From the NCBI RefSeq assembly GCF_963169125.1, contig NC_084793.1:98165071-98229070 (forward strand): a stretch of DNA of 64,000 bases. Direction: 5' to 3'. The stretch is from Humulus lupulus. Its lineage: Eukaryota; Streptophyta; Magnoliopsida; Rosales; Cannabaceae. Positions 1 through 11,440 of this stretch are shown here, piece after piece. Under the pieces are notes generated by a model, which did no database searches, was not told the origin of the DNA, and worked only from the letters and a program-made list of their open reading frames with translations. The position numbers and the translations under genes were made by a program. How positions within the stretch are numbered: the first letter of the stretch is position 1; each line of letters starts with the position of its first letter.

Positions 1-16
1 ACTATCCCCTTCTTAT
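1..16 (-). other. Polypurine tract next to the C1 3' LTR
   Basis: On the minus strand this reads AAGAAGGGGATAGT. It lies directly inside the position where the 3' LTR would start, as expected for the plus-strand primer of reverse transcription. The same bases (ACTATCC on the plus strand) follow the LTR that ends at 63993. Confidence 0.65.
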
Positions 17-19
17 TGA

Positions 20-480
20 AATTTCGTCCTCAAAATTTATTCAAATGTATGGGGATACCAATCCCGCAATTCAGACTATAGCCTCTAAGACTAGTCCTTT
101 ACCTTGTTATCTCTTTGTAACACTCTCACAAGAGTGACAGTGTTATCTTGTAAGACTTTATCCCATTTATAAAAAATTCCACTGGCTTTTCCTTGCATAG
201 TAAATTCCACTAAAATCCTAGGGTCTCCTTACCCCCCATCAGCAGTAGTACTTAACACTTCTTTCTCTTGACATTGGCACCAGTAACACCTTATGAGCCA
301 CCACCCATACTGGGGTAAGGCTAATCTGTAGACCCCTGGCCTAGTCCTTATTAGGATCTCAAAATTCTACCAAATTGGGTGTCAAAACTCCTCTTTCTTT
401 CCCAAAATATCTTATTATTTCTAGTCCACAATACTCGAAGAAGTACGATGTCTCCATTCTTGGAACTCCACTTCCCATAT
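20..480 (-). pseudogene. Integrase C-terminus and chromodomain-side tail remnant (C1 pol)
   Basis: Minus-strand reading, with frame changes, gives VYRLALPQ at about 306-333, HKVLLVPMS at about 266-292 and WYPHTFE followed by LRTKF at about 22-60. These match the integrase C-terminal region and the end of pol in Tekay/Del chromoviruses, where a similar tail precedes the polypurine tract. Several frameshifts and stops separate the pieces, so no protein can be made. A chromodomain is inferred from position rather than seen as an intact domain. Confidence 0.6.
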
Positions 481-3235
481 TGAAATTTGCGAACTCTTAT
501 GTCCTTTCAAATTAGCAAACACTCCTGCCCTAACAATCCTAATAACTTCATTGGTCCTCCGAACCAATTCTGAACCACAATACTTCCCGCCTCTCATTTC
601 ATTACTCGGAACGAGTACTTCTCGCTCCCTATCTCACTGTATCTTATTTAGATTCACCCTAGTCGTTGACCGGTATTCATCACCATGACTATTCAATCAA
701 GGGATCGTTCTTACTCAATGCCTCCAAAAACTTACACATCCACGGTAAAATTCTTAAAGTCCGAGTCATTTCTTCAGATTTTCAATCTATCTGAAGGTAA
801 CCAATAATTCTAAATCCCAACCTTATACTAATCTCCCTCTACAACCCTTTTTTAGAGCTTGGGAAATAAAGGGTCTCAGTTTGACACTATCGACTTTGAT
901 GTCCCATGGAGACATACGATCTGCCTTCATCCGTACGCATTCTTGGGATACTCGTTCACACGAACCGTAGTGTGCTAACCTAAATCTGTTGAGTCACAAC
1001 TTTTCGTATCCACTCATCTTACTGACAATTTAATGTAATCCACCCTTACGGTCCATAACTATATCCCTCCGTACTAACTTCAGGATATCCTAGAGTCATA
1101 ATAGCCTTTTTGGCTTCTGATTATCATCTCCCACTTGCTAGACAAATTAGGCAGTACACCTCTCAGTATACAAATTTAGGTCCTAATACCCATTCAAACT
1201 TCCTGGATACAACAATTATAAGGAGGTAGAACAAGACTCATCTAGAATCTCCACCTCAATGTCAGCTTCCATCGGGTCACTCATCTGATCCTCATATCCT
1301 AACCCATTCATGCTAAAATAGTAGGATTCTTAACCATTCCTACAAGATCTTCTCTATGTATTTCATTGTTCTTAGAGGTATATCTGCCAACTATCAACTA
1401 CAAATTTTATTTTAATCCCAGTCGTCACCTAGTCTGACTTTATTGTAATTTGTGGCGAACTATACCATTGGCACAGACTGTTCCCACTCAAAGTGTTAGC
1501 CTCCACATTAGTTTCTCTAAGTAATAAGGATTCCAATGTGGGTCATTTATTAGTTCCCACTAGCGCTTTTGTCTCAAGGGCAACCCCCTATCGGTGACAA
1601 AACGCTTTAACTTTCATGCCAGTGTACGCACTTCTTTTCCATAAGTGATGTCACCTCACCCTAACCGTGGCTATCTGACATTATTTTCAACTCAACACCC
1701 AATGTAGAACATCCATGTTCTTATCCCTTCATCTACCATAAAGAATGAACAATCATCCTTTTAGTCAACACACGGGCGCACCTTAGTCCTTGATGTACCA
1801 CACTGTAATTTTATGTTTTAAGTAAGGACATTATCCATCATGTCGTCCTCCTGTATCAGTCCATCACATGCATATTCTAATATCGTGGTGTGCTAATCAA
1901 CCTTTATTCTAACTTCTGACGATCTGGTACGCAACTATCCATTCAGAAAAACTTTAGGTTCTTACGTTACATTAGTCAAGGCATGGTTGTCCTCAAAGAT
2001 GCTTCAAGTAGTAGCCAATGTTTCTTATTGGTCTCATTGTGCTTCTCACCCGTAAGGCGTTCCTTCAGCAATTTTCTTATAGTTTCTATCTTAATTACCT
2101 CAAACACGATCCCATCACTTCCCATAACGTGACCTTAATATTCTCTAGAGAAATCGGAACTTATCCCTTCTGGAACCTTAACCCTGCTTGCTTAGCCTTG
2201 GTACTATCAGTGGAGTGGTTGTTTGGGTTATGCCTCTAACTGGGAGTAGTCCGAAAAATCCTTAATCAATTTGAATATGACTTGTCCATACTATTCGCAT
2301 ACTCTCTACTTGTCGAACTTACCTGGGTTGTTGAAGCATTGGTCAGTTAAGAACCTTCACTGGTAATCCATCACATCCTACTTAGTGCAAGAAGTAATTC
2401 TTGAAATGTCTCTTTCCTTGATCCTCAGCTGGTAATAACCAGATCGAGGGTCAAATCTTGAGAGCATTGTCCTACCTTGCAACCGAGCAATTGAATCTTT
2501 CATTCTTGACAAATGTTGTTGACGTGCCCCACGATGAGATGCTCTATATGATCAACCCTCAAATCAATTACTTCTTCAACTAAACCTTGAATTCTTTCTG
2601 CTTAGCTAATGTCATTCTTCATGATGTCCCTGATACCGGTCCTATCCCTTCCTTAATATCGTAGCATACTCAATTCCTTAACGTAACAGCGATCCCAATG
2701 ATTTCTTGTGCACCCATCTAAATCCTTACTAGCTGATCCAATTTGCACCCGGTCTAATTGATATATCCCTAGTGGTACCTACCACAATATCTAGGCTTCC
2801 CGTAGACGCAACCGTGTCCTATCCTTTTAAACCCATAAGTCACCATCATTTCTTACAATCCATGGTTGTCCCTTATTTGGTAGACTAATCCATACTCAGG
2901 ATCATATCGAAATCCTCATATGACGAACTCAGTCAATTCTACTGTCAACATTCTACCAATAAACCTTCTCCTAGATATTATACATTTTCCCAGGAAGGCA
3001 CTAAAATATCAAGCCCCATGTCGTAATAATCATTCAGTATGTTCCCCTTATCTATGTCTCTTCTAAGAGGTGCGTAGCACCAAACTTAACCAGCTCAATT
3101 TATTAAAATAAACAAGAACTAGAAAACCAATCGATCACCTCTGAGGGATTAGCCTCGGGCTCTGACTGTACCAAGGCAAGCACTCGACTGGGGTTAGTAA
3201 TCTGTACTCCTTGGTTCTTTCGTCTTCAATTTTGG
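481..3235 (-). other. Unresolved decayed pol/gag of C1
   Basis: This stretch lies between the integrase tail and the gag zinc knuckle of C1 and should correspond to the rest of integrase, RNase H, RT and protease. Stops and indels are too dense for me to place the catalytic motifs. The short open frames on both strands do not resemble known proteins. Confidence 0.5.
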
Positions 3236-3278
3236 GCAATCCTTCCTGACATGCCTCGTTATTCCACATAAAAGAACA
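3236..3278 (-). pseudogene. gag zinc knuckle (CCHC) of C1, frameshifted
   Basis: The minus strand encodes Cys-Ser-Phe, then after one extra base Cys-Gly-Ile-Thr-Arg-His-Val-Arg-Lys-Asp-Cys-Pro-Lys. This is a C-x2-C-x4-H-x4-C nucleocapsid knuckle interrupted by a 1-nt insertion. Its position between the PBS and the pol remnants is right for gag. In an intact element the knuckle binds genomic RNA during packaging. Confidence 0.7.
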
Positions 3279-4633
3279 TGCCTTCGCTCGGAAATCTCTT
3301 AGATGGCGTCTCCTGCACCTGGCACATACTGGATAACTTCTCCAAACCTCATTGCCGCCCTAAATACTATGACCCCTCCTGTCAGGACCAGGAGTAATAG
3401 AACTATCAGAGGTCTTTCTTTTCTAGTTACTGGACCTCTGCCCTCTACCTGATCCCGTACGTTGGAATACCATTGCCTAAGTTTTCTGCCCTACGACACT
3501 CTCACTCCATGACTCATCTCACGCATCCTCTACAACAAGGGCACTCCCTACTACTCAAGCGTGGGTAGAAATCTCATGTACTGGAGCGATCCTAACACTC
3601 TGGGTCATCCCAGAGTTCATTCCTCGAATGAATCACTCCTTCCAGCCCACACCTGTTGGTATCAAATCAAAAGCGAATTTGACCAACCCATTAAACTCAC
3701 TGACATACCATGTCACTATCTTACCACCCTGGACCGAGTTCATAAACTCATCGGTTTTCGCAGTTCAAACTGCATCACCGAATCATCTTTCATTGAACAA
3801 TTGTCTAAATTCCTCCCAACCCATCATGACAACATTTCGGGTCTAGGATACAATTTCCCACCACATGCGGGCATCCTCCCGCAACATGTACGAGACCCAA
3901 ACCATTCTATCATTGCCTACATCTCCCATATAGTCAAAGATGGAACTAATCATGTCCATCCACTATTCAGCTCTGAACATATCCAAACCTCCCTAAAAAC
4001 TGGAGGATAATGCTTCTGGAATCTTTCATACAACAATTCCCATCTGTCTCTACCCTCAGGTTAAACTGTAACTGGTGCCATTGCCGTCAAAACATACAGA
4101 GCAGCGTTCCCTAATAGAACCCACTATCTCAACCCCCTAATCTCTTCCTCCTGATCTTTGATGTCTTGCTTGAATACCAACAAACTTCTATTGCAAATTC
4201 CAGAGGCAGATGAAGGGTTCTGACCCTAACTATCATCTGCAACCCCCATACTAATCAGGCCAGGTCCAGCTGACTGCCTTGAATACATAATTTCTGAATA
4301 TGTCCACAGTAAATGACTTAACCTATCAGCTCTGATGCTCTTATCCAGAATTATCCTACGAGCAGGGCAGAACAACACAATATCCATACACACAATATGC
4401 ATATAAAAACACAAATCTATATTGTTCATGCATCAATTACCAAGTCCTATTTCCACCAAATACGTTTATACTTATCATGCTCCTTATTCTATCATGCAGA
4501 TAAGGCACATAGGTTCAATTTAAACAATTAACCACATAATCATGTTATTAGATACCAAACTGTGAGTCGAGCTTATCTTTAGCGGTGAGTGTACATGTCC
4601 AGCCAGTCTTCAAGAACCCTTAAGACTAGACTA

Positions 4634-4644
4634 CTCTAATACCA
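4634..4644 (-). other. Primer binding site of C1 (initiator tRNA-Met type)
   Basis: The minus strand reads TGGTATTAGAG, one change from the usual TGGTATCAGAG. It sits 3 nt inside the LTR that begins at 4648. This fixes the element's orientation as minus and the LTR at 4648-6969 as the 5' LTR. Confidence 0.75.
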
Positions 4645-4647
4645 AGT

Positions 4648-6969
4648 TGTAACGCCCAGGTTAACCAAGACCGTTACACTGTGTGTTTAAAATAGTGCTT
4701 AACTCGCTAAGCGAGTTATTTAAACTTAAATGTGCAATCAAAGACTAAGTCAAGGTCAACTATTGAAAAGTTTCGTCAACAAAGTGATTACTTTTCATTA
4801 AAAATATTAAGTTTATACACGGGATCCCAAAAATCGGTTATAGAATGATAAAAGACGAATGGAGTACAAATTAGTCATCCTAAGTGGCAAAACATGGTTT
4901 AACCCTAGTTCCTCCCAGGCTACCCCAGTCATGGTGGTCGAGTAGGCTGCATATGTACACACCGCCCTTGAAGCTCTCCAACTCATGACTGGTCCAGATT
5001 TCCCTTTCCCTTACCTACACCACATAGCACCCGTGAGCCAAGACTCAGCAAGAAAACATAAATCAACATGCACAACTAATCAACAGTAAAAATAACAATA
5101 AACTTGAATCAATAAATTCAATCAACGACAAGATATAAGCAACCATCTTAACAGTAATATTCGACTCAATAAAAAGTATAAACCAAGCTCATCAATCAAC
5201 ACAAATAGTTAATGCCAACAACACTCATGTTTATTTTATAATGTTCAGGCTCGGCGCCCTTAGGTCGAGTCCTCTGGTCTTATCACCAACCCCGACACAC
5301 TTAGGTCGGGCTGCGTTCCGCACGCTTGCTATCGGCCCTCGACACCCTTAGGCCAGCCTTTAAAACAGATATAATCACAAATACACATTGCACAACAAGC
5401 AATCGAAGGCAGCACATACAAGCATGCCTATCCAGATATTCTCATATACAAATATATTCACAAACATAGTATATTTATTAACAGAGGTCTAAGCCCTATC
5501 CACAATGCGGGTCCAATTTTCTTACCTCAACTCCCCAGCAGCTAGCGTATGGCAGTCCCGAGCACGATCCCTATCCCTGAGCCCAACCAGTATAACCTAG
5601 GCACAACGTAATAATATATAACCATTAAATCCTAAGCCAATTACAAACTTCAAAAGAACATACTAGCCTCTGGGACCTCGAATTCTACTAAACTGGGTAG
5701 TGTAATCCTTCCCTAGCACTTAGGATTGAGTTCTTAAGCGTAAAAATATGTTTTGGTTATTTTCTTTAATTAGAGCTATGGCCCAGTCCCCTGGGGTCGC
5801 GACGCGCTACAATCAAAGAGCCCTGAGGCTCATTTCTAGGGACACGAGCCGCAACACGCCCATACCTGCACCGCGGCGCCTGACCAAATTACAGAGGCCC
5901 CCATGCTCCTCGCACACACGGGCCCCGGTGCCTAAAGAACAGGGCCGCGACTCGAGCCCAAAACCTAGAATTCCCAGCATTTCCCCTACATTTCCTCTAA
6001 GCCAAAACCATCTGAATTCACCCTAAATATATCCTAAAGCCTAAATTGAACCCCTCAAGCATTCCCAAACACTATAAACACAATATGAATCCTCAAAAAT
6101 CAAGTCAAACACATTACCAAAGCCTAAAATCCAAACCTTGAGTTCAAAACCAAGCTTAAAATTCAACAAGAACAGAAAAATTTACTTACCCCTACTACAG
6201 TTTATGACATTGATTTTATCCTCCAGTGATCCTAGCTCCAATTCCAACTTGAATCCACATATTCCCAAGCTCTTCCCTTCCCAAATGATCAAACCCACCA
6301 AGGCAACAAAAAGAGGAGAGAAAATCGACTAAGGAGGGAGAGATAAAGAGTTTTATGCTTTATGGTGGATTTCTGAGGCTTCCCTTACTTAATCTTATCC
6401 CTCAAACAAAGACCAAAATACCCTCTAAGTTGTCCTTAGCCTCCTATTGCCCCTAAGGGAAAATCCGTCATTTTACCGCATTTCCCGCTAATCCTCAAGT
6501 GGTCCTATAAGCTCCCAATTAATCCTGACGTGCCCAACTAATCACCAAACAATTGCTCGTTAACCAATAAATCCCAAATACACACTAAGTCACTGAAATA
6601 CCCCTAGGCTCACCCCGAGCCGGGTATCAGACCCCGTTGTGACTATTCCGCTAATCTGCCCACTAGGATCGCCTTAGACCAAATATTGCAAATATATCCA
6701 CATAATAATGTGGTCTCAATCATTTAACACATACAATCACATTTATGCCCTCAATGGCCCAAAATTACAAATAAGCCGCAATTTACAAGAAGGGGCCCAC
6801 ATGCATATTTAATACTCATAAACATGCACATATATTCATATTATCATATAAATCACGTATGCCACATAATCATACATATATTCCATTAATTCCTCATATA
6901 AATCCTATTATGCCTTCCAGACACCGTAATCAAGTTGCTCAACCTTTATAGCAAATTCGAGACTTTACA
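4648..6969 (-). repeat. 5' LTR of chromovirus C1
   Basis: On the plus strand the repeat starts TGTAACGCCC and ends TTTACA, about 2.32 kb. It is clearly homologous along its length to 61687-63993: both have a block reading GGGATCCCAAAA, a block about GAGCCAAG..CAGCAAGAAAACATA, a triple CTTAGGTCG motif cluster, and matching ends. The divergence between these two copies is high. The 5 bp outside the end are ACAAA; the other target duplication lies outside the window. Short open frames inside (5748-6026, 6138-6332) show no family features. Confidence 0.8.
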
Positions 6970-7547
6970 ACAAAACAACAACAATAAGGTTACAAATTTC
7001 CATTACTTCTCTTGCCAGAAATCAAGTACCCAAAACAATGGCCACCCTCTTTGAATAACTTGGGGTTTTCGAAACCCATATCAAGATACTAGAAGAAAAA
7101 TCTTAGGATTGAGAGGAAGGAACTTAGAATTAGAGGATCAAACACCAAGAACCAAAACCAAAATAAGAACACATACCTAAAGATCCTTGAAACCCTTTCA
7201 TGAAATTGTGGTACTATATATAGTTCTTCATTTTTTTTAATATAAGAATTAGAAAAAGTATTAGGAGATTGATTTCTTTTAGACAACATTAAGTGATGAT
7301 CTAGTCTATTAGTATGTATGTATATAATTTTGAGTGAATTACACAAATGTATATATAACATTAAAGAAAAGTGGAAGAATTAATAAATGTATACAAAAAT
7401 TATAATTTTCTATTATTATAAAAATATATATATAATTTTCTTACTCATATTGTATTCTTTTTTAAAAAGACATTATAAAATAATCAAATAAATATAATTT
7501 TTTTTAAAATATATAGTTTTGTACTATTATAAGACCACACAAAGTGC
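6970..7547. other. Flank with no recognisable feature
   Basis: AT-rich DNA between the C1 LTR and the foldback element. A 90-residue minus-strand open frame at 7089-7361 is low-complexity and resembles no family I know. I see no repeat boundary or RNA gene. Confidence 0.5.
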
Positions 7548-7555
7548 GGCTATAT

Positions 7556-8350
7556 GGGAAATTTCATGCTATATGCATGATGATATACTTAAATTAAAAA
7601 ACATGACAATATTATTAGGCATCCCAAAAATAGGCTTGTTTGTAAAATTTTGACTATAGTGCCCCTATCATTATTTCTTTTCTCTCTCACAATTTATCTC
7701 TCACACTCTCTTTCTCTTTCTACCAAGGCGGCACCACCACCCCCACCACCACCACCCCCACCACCACCTCTACCTCACATTGAAGCACTTTTTCTCTCTC
7801 ACAAATCGTCTCTCCATATCCTTTCTCTTTTTGATCTTTACCCACGACCATTCCCTTATATTAAAGCACCATGGTCATTAACACCACCATCGAAGCATCC
7901 ATTGAAGGAATCATCAAAATTGTATGTTCTACATACAAATTTTAAGATTTTACACGATCTAATATTGTAGATCTCAAAAAAATACCAATTTCTTTTTACA
8001 AGAAAATCATTTGAAATTGACATTTGAGTGAAAAGATATGAATCTCCAAAGTTTTTGTCAAATTTTAGCGCAGATTATCGATATTGCATCAATTTTGTAT
8101 TGATATTGCATCGAAAAAGTATCATTTTGGCCAAAAATTAATTTTCATGATTGCATCGCAAAAGCATCGAAATAACATTGAAACAACATCGAAAAAACAT
8201 CGTTTTGGCAAAAAAATTCAAGTTTTCATGATTGCATTGAAAAAGCATCAAATTTGCATATTTTTGGCAAAAAAAAGTAAAGTTTTTGTGGATGCATCGC
8301 AATTGCATCAAAAAAGCATCAATTTTGTATCAAATTTGTATCTTTTTCTC
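7556..8350 (+). repeat. Left arm of the foldback element
   Basis: From the outside in: a conserved 100-bp end including TAGGCTTGTTTGTAAAATTT, a CT-rich stretch, a (CCA)n run at about 7733-7768, a block GACATTTGAGTGAAAAGATA near 8019, then many repeats of GCATCG and TTTTGGC words. Every block reappears in reverse complement between 8360 and 9151. The proline-rich frame at 7650-7970 is a product of the triplet run and is not annotated as a gene. Confidence 0.75.
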
Positions 8351-8359
8351 TTATTTTTT

Positions 8360-9151
8360 GGCCCAAAAACGATACAAAATTGATGATTTTTTTATACAAT
8401 TTCTTTGGCCCAAAAAAGATACAAAATCGATGCTTTTTCGATACAATTGTGATGCATCTACAAAAACTTGATTTTTTTTTGCCAAAACTATGCAAATTTG
8501 ATGCTTTTTCAATGCAATCATGAAAACTTTAATTTTTTTTTGTCAAAACGATATTTTTTCAATGCTTTTGCAATGCAATCATGAAAACTTGATTTTTTTT
8601 TGCCAAAACGATTCTTTTTGGATGCAATATCGATGCTCTGTGCTGAAATTTAACGAAAACTTTGGAGTTCATATCTTTTCACTCAAATGTCTATTTTAGT
8701 TTTTTTTTAAAAAAGAAAAGAAAAATTGGTATTTTTTCACGATCTACATGATTAGATCATTTAAAATATTATAATTTGTATGTAGAACATACAATTTCGA
8801 TGTTTCCTTCAATGGATGCATCGATAGTGGTTTTAATGGGCATGGTGCTTCAATGGTGCTTCAATCTTAGGGAATGGTCGTGGGTAGAGATGAAAAAGAG
8901 AAAGGATAGGGATAGATAATTTGAGAGAGAGAGAGAGAGAGAAAGTGCTTCAATGTGAGGTAGTGGTGGTGGTGGTGCTGCTGCTGCCTTGGTAGAAATA
9001 TAGAGAGAGAGATAAGTTGTGAGATAGAAGAAATAACGACGTGGGTGCTATAGTCAAAATTTTACAAACAAGCCTATTCTTATGATGCCTAATAATGTTG
9101 TCATATTTTTTAATTTAAGTATATCATCATGCATATAATATGAAATTTCCC
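8360..9151 (-). repeat. Right arm of the foldback element
   Basis: Reverse complement of the left arm with moderate divergence. The GGT/TGG run lies at 8960-8976, the ATATCTTTTCACTCAAATGTC block near 8670, and the conserved end near 9060-9151. It differs from the left arm by substitutions and small indels, so the palindrome has not been recently corrected. Confidence 0.75.
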
Positions 9152-9159
9152 GACTATAT

Positions 9160-9473
9160 TTCCTAGTTTTGTAAGAAATGAAATTTTTTTTAAAATGTTT
9201 ACAAATATATTTTAAAAATTTATTTGTATTTATCTAAAAAAAAAGAGACGAGCAATAAATAAAACTATGTTTATCCATATAATATGATAAAGTGAGACAT
9301 TTTACGACTCAAATCTCCTTTCAAAAAATGTTGTCCCAATATGTGTCCATTCTATGAAAAAATGACACATCATTTAATGTGCTAACAGAATAATTAATGA
9401 GTTGCTAGTATTATAACTTTCATTTTATTTTCTATTTCTTCTAACTAAGACGTGACAACCAGTAGAGTTTTGC
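9160..9473. other. Flank with no recognisable feature
   Basis: AT-rich DNA between the foldback element and the LINE 3' end. No coding signal or repeat boundary is visible. Confidence 0.5.
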
Positions 9474-9630
9474 ATTTTTTTTTAAAAACAAATGAAATTC
9501 ATTATATTAATTACTTAAATCATCGTCAACCCAAAGACAATACAACCAGCAATAGCATCATAAGATAAACACTAAAAATGATTCCCCAAACAAGGAACAA
9601 AATGACAAGGTTCAACAGGACAAAGGTACA
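9474..9630 (-). mobile_element. 3' end and poly(A) side of an L1-type LINE
   Basis: On the minus strand this ends in a run of A (plus-strand T run at about 9474-9482) preceded by an AT-rich 3' untranslated segment. It joins the RNase H segment at 10231 once the solo LTR at 9631-10225 is removed, since the bases GTACA flank that LTR on both sides. Position and polarity fit the 3' tail of the LINE whose ORF2 continues at 10231-11109 and 22769-22945. Confidence 0.55.
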
Positions 9631-10225
9631 TGTTAGAATATTTGGTATGCATTAAACATCAGAACACATCAGCAAAGTTACGTTTTTCTTCCAGTCTTGT
9701 CTACCATTTTGCCAGATGAGTCTGCGTTTATTTCTAGTATTTTTTAAGTTAGATGACAATTGTAAAACCCCCTATAAATAAGTCTTATTATCTCAGTTGT
9801 TGAAATAGTAATAAGAGGATAGATTTCATTTGTAACAATAGGAGCTATTTTCAAAGAGAGAAAGAGAGAGAACTTGAGAGAAAAACACTTGGGTCTTGGG
9901 TGAGAGATTTCTTTGTACATGGTCAAGTGTACTTGGGGTTTTGCTTGGGTTCAAGGCATTGTAATCCATTAAGTATAGAAGTTCTCTCGTGGTGACAAGT
10001 TGTAATCTCCATTGTTGTTTCATAGTGCAGAGAAGAACATCCCAAGGGGAGTTCAAAGAGGATGTAGACTCAAGTTATTTGAGCTGAACCTCTATAATTC
10101 TTGGTGTTCTTTTTATTGTTTTTCTTGCTAATTTTTTCTATTGAATTTGTGCATGTTGTGTCTATTGGTTTGTCGATTTTGTGATTGTAGATGAAGCTGG
10201 TGTGAGGAAGGTGAATTCCCTAACA
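9631..10225 (-). repeat. Solo LTR, Ty1/copia type
   Basis: The repeat starts TGTTAG and ends CTAACA, perfect 6-bp terminal inverted repeats, and is flanked by a perfect 5-bp duplication GTACA (9626-9630 and 10226-10230). No internal coding region or second LTR is present, so it is a solo LTR left by LTR-LTR recombination. A block near 10060-10125 (GATGTAGAC, then GAACCTCTATAATTCTTGGT) resembles the R/U5 region of plant copia LTRs read on the plus strand, so the true orientation may be plus. Family assignment is by resemblance only. Confidence 0.75.
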
Positions 10226-10230
10226 GTACA

Positions 10231-10560
10231 TATAAATATCTCTAACAATGAGACCATCTTTAGAGATACCACCTCGAACTAGTCACTCTCAAAGGAATGA
10301 ACCTTGACGCCCTTTCTTTGACACCATTTCAAACCTTTCAAGCAAGCCATGAACTCTGCTGTCAATGGTGACTGAGCCAAATAAGTATTAGTGAAAGAGA
10401 ATCAAATCACCCGCCCCCTATCATCTCGCACCACAGCTCTAAATCCAAGCACCCCTCGACGAGCACACTGCGGCATCGGCATTTAACTTAGAAAGGCCCA
10501 CCTTAGGAGGCTTCCAAATTTTGGGCCTACTCACATTATTTGGGCCCATGTGATTGAGGC
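10231..10560 (-). pseudogene. LINE ORF2 RNase H domain (plant RVT_3 type), broken
   Basis: The minus strand encodes WKPPKVGLSKLNADAA, then after a frame change RAVVRDDRGRVI, then SPLTAEFMACLKGLKWC. These are the hallmarks of the RNase H-like domain at the C-terminus of plant L1-type LINE ORF2: the KLNxDAA strand with the first Asp, the VVRDxxGxV strand and the AExxALxxGL helix with Glu. Stops and frameshifts break it. It lies just downstream, in the minus sense, of the zf-RVT region, the usual order. Confidence 0.75.
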
Positions 10561-10588
10561 CCAATTCTTAATTCAACTCCAGTAGCAT

Positions 10589-11109
10589 TCATAACATGAG
10601 GCCCATCACCCAAAGCTTCCCTGACCATGTCATTGCATATAATTGAAGGACCACCATGCACATCCACTCGAGTAGACCGTGCCTTCCTATCAAGGGTCTC
10701 TCCTTAAAGCAAGATGAGCTTTTCTGAAATTCATATAACATGTACCCACCAAGATCACGTACACAACATGGTTCACGGTTCAGTTCTCCTCTGTGCACCT
10801 TATTATTACGTTCAAACCACAGTAAGCAAAGAAGATAAGAACATACCTCAAAGTTTTCTTTACAAAGCTTCTCAACCATGGCAGAGAGTGAGACAGTATC
10901 ACAAATAGGAAGCTCAACCCAAGAAAGGACTAAACGAGTCCACGGGTTAAGGTCCCAACAAGCCTTGGAAAAAGGGCTGTCAAACAATGCATGGACAGCC
11001 GATTCCGCGCCGAACGCATCTTGAGTTCGCTTGGATTCCACAGGACCCCAAGACTTGAGATGTTGGTAAGATATCATAGAACACACGCCACATGAAAATC
11101 TTTATTTTT
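10589..11109 (-). pseudogene. LINE ORF2 zf-RVT region
   Basis: An open frame of 165 codons (10589-11086) contains ESAVHALFDSPFSKACWDL, the typical zinc-binding reverse-transcriptase-associated region, where the Cys usually found at DCPFS is Ser. LLWFERNNKVH then follows, the segment before the RNase H linker. Directly upstream the minus strand reads KIFMWRVC, which is the end of the WWKGL...NIPS...KIFMWR motif whose first half lies at 22769-22840. The motif is split exactly at the R1 insertion, so the LINE was there first. The downstream part is the RNase H segment. Confidence 0.8.
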
Positions 11110-11431
11110 GATGGTGTTGACCCTGATTTTGGCCAACTGACACGGAGTCAAATTTTCTTGATTTGGACAAACACGTTGGAAAGAATGTGATGGCGAAATA
11201 ATAAAGAACACAAGGGTTTATAGTGGTTCGGCCCCAGAATCTGGTAATAACCTACATCCACTTGAATTGTTATTGATATAGGATTCAAAGGAGTGATCAA
11301 GGAACTAGGGTTCAATAAGTTTCACCAACCTCTAAATAACAATACAATATATCAAATAGGATAACTCTAATCTCTAGTGATCGGAAAGCAAGAAAGAAGA
11401 AGATGATGATTTTCCCTTGAGCCCTCATTCT

Positions 11432-11440
11432 CTATTTATA
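11432..11440 (-). promoter_or_regulatory. TATA box in the R1 3' LTR
   Basis: The minus strand reads TATAAATAG about 320 bp from the 3' end of the LTR in its own orientation. The matching box in the 5' LTR (22481-22489) is the one that would drive the genomic transcript; this copy could drive transcription out of the element. Confidence 0.6.

Larger units (their letters stand above)
1..4647 (-). mobile_element. Chromovirus C1 (Tekay/Del-like Ty3/gypsy), decayed internal region
   Basis: Internal part of a minus-strand LTR retrotransposon. Reading the minus strand from 4647 down, one meets a Met-type primer binding site, a gag zinc knuckle near 3236-3278, an integrase C-terminal stretch near 260-480, a chromovirus-like tail near 20-60 and a purine-rich tract at the very start of the window. 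There are many stops and frameshifts and no open frame longer than a short fragment. About 4.6 kb is shorter than the usual 5 kb or more, so sequence has been lost. The 3' LTR must lie immediately before base 1, because the same junction sequence follows the related 3' LTR at 63993. I could not find a clear RT YxDD motif. Lineage is inferred from the tail and the PBS. Confidence 0.75.
7548..9159. mobile_element. Giant foldback transposon, probably Mutator-like and non-autonomous
   Basis: The element is almost entirely one imperfect inverted repeat of about 0.8 kb per arm. The left end GGGAAATTTC (7556-7565) matches the reverse complement of the right end (9142-9151). Outside the ends lie GGCTATAT (7548-7555) and GACTATAT (9152-9159), an 8-bp direct repeat with one mismatch. 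A GGGAAATT-type end plus an 8-9 bp duplication suggests a Mutator-like foldback element, but this is inference. No transposase is encoded. The arms contain a CCA/TGG triplet run and a central array of ATCGATGC/TTTTGGC words. Confidence 0.75.

Noticed and set aside
3561..4010. 149-codon plus-strand frame in C1
   Set aside because: It is antisense to the decayed gag of C1 and has no recognisable domain.
1..6969. C1 and the C2 LTR as one element split by the window ends
   Set aside because: The two LTRs are too diverged and the outer 5-mers do not match as a target duplication.
7650..7970. 106-codon frame with a signal-like start and a run of prolines, like an extensin
   Set aside because: It lies wholly within an arm of the foldback element and its prolines come from a (CCA)n run; the mirrored arm has no matching frame.
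8084..8640. Regularly spaced short repeats suggestive of a CRISPR array
   Set aside because: The words are imperfect, irregularly spaced and inverted about a centre, and the DNA is plant nuclear.
10714..10908. Plus-strand 64-codon frame
   Set aside because: Shadow of the LINE zf-RVT frame on the minus strand.
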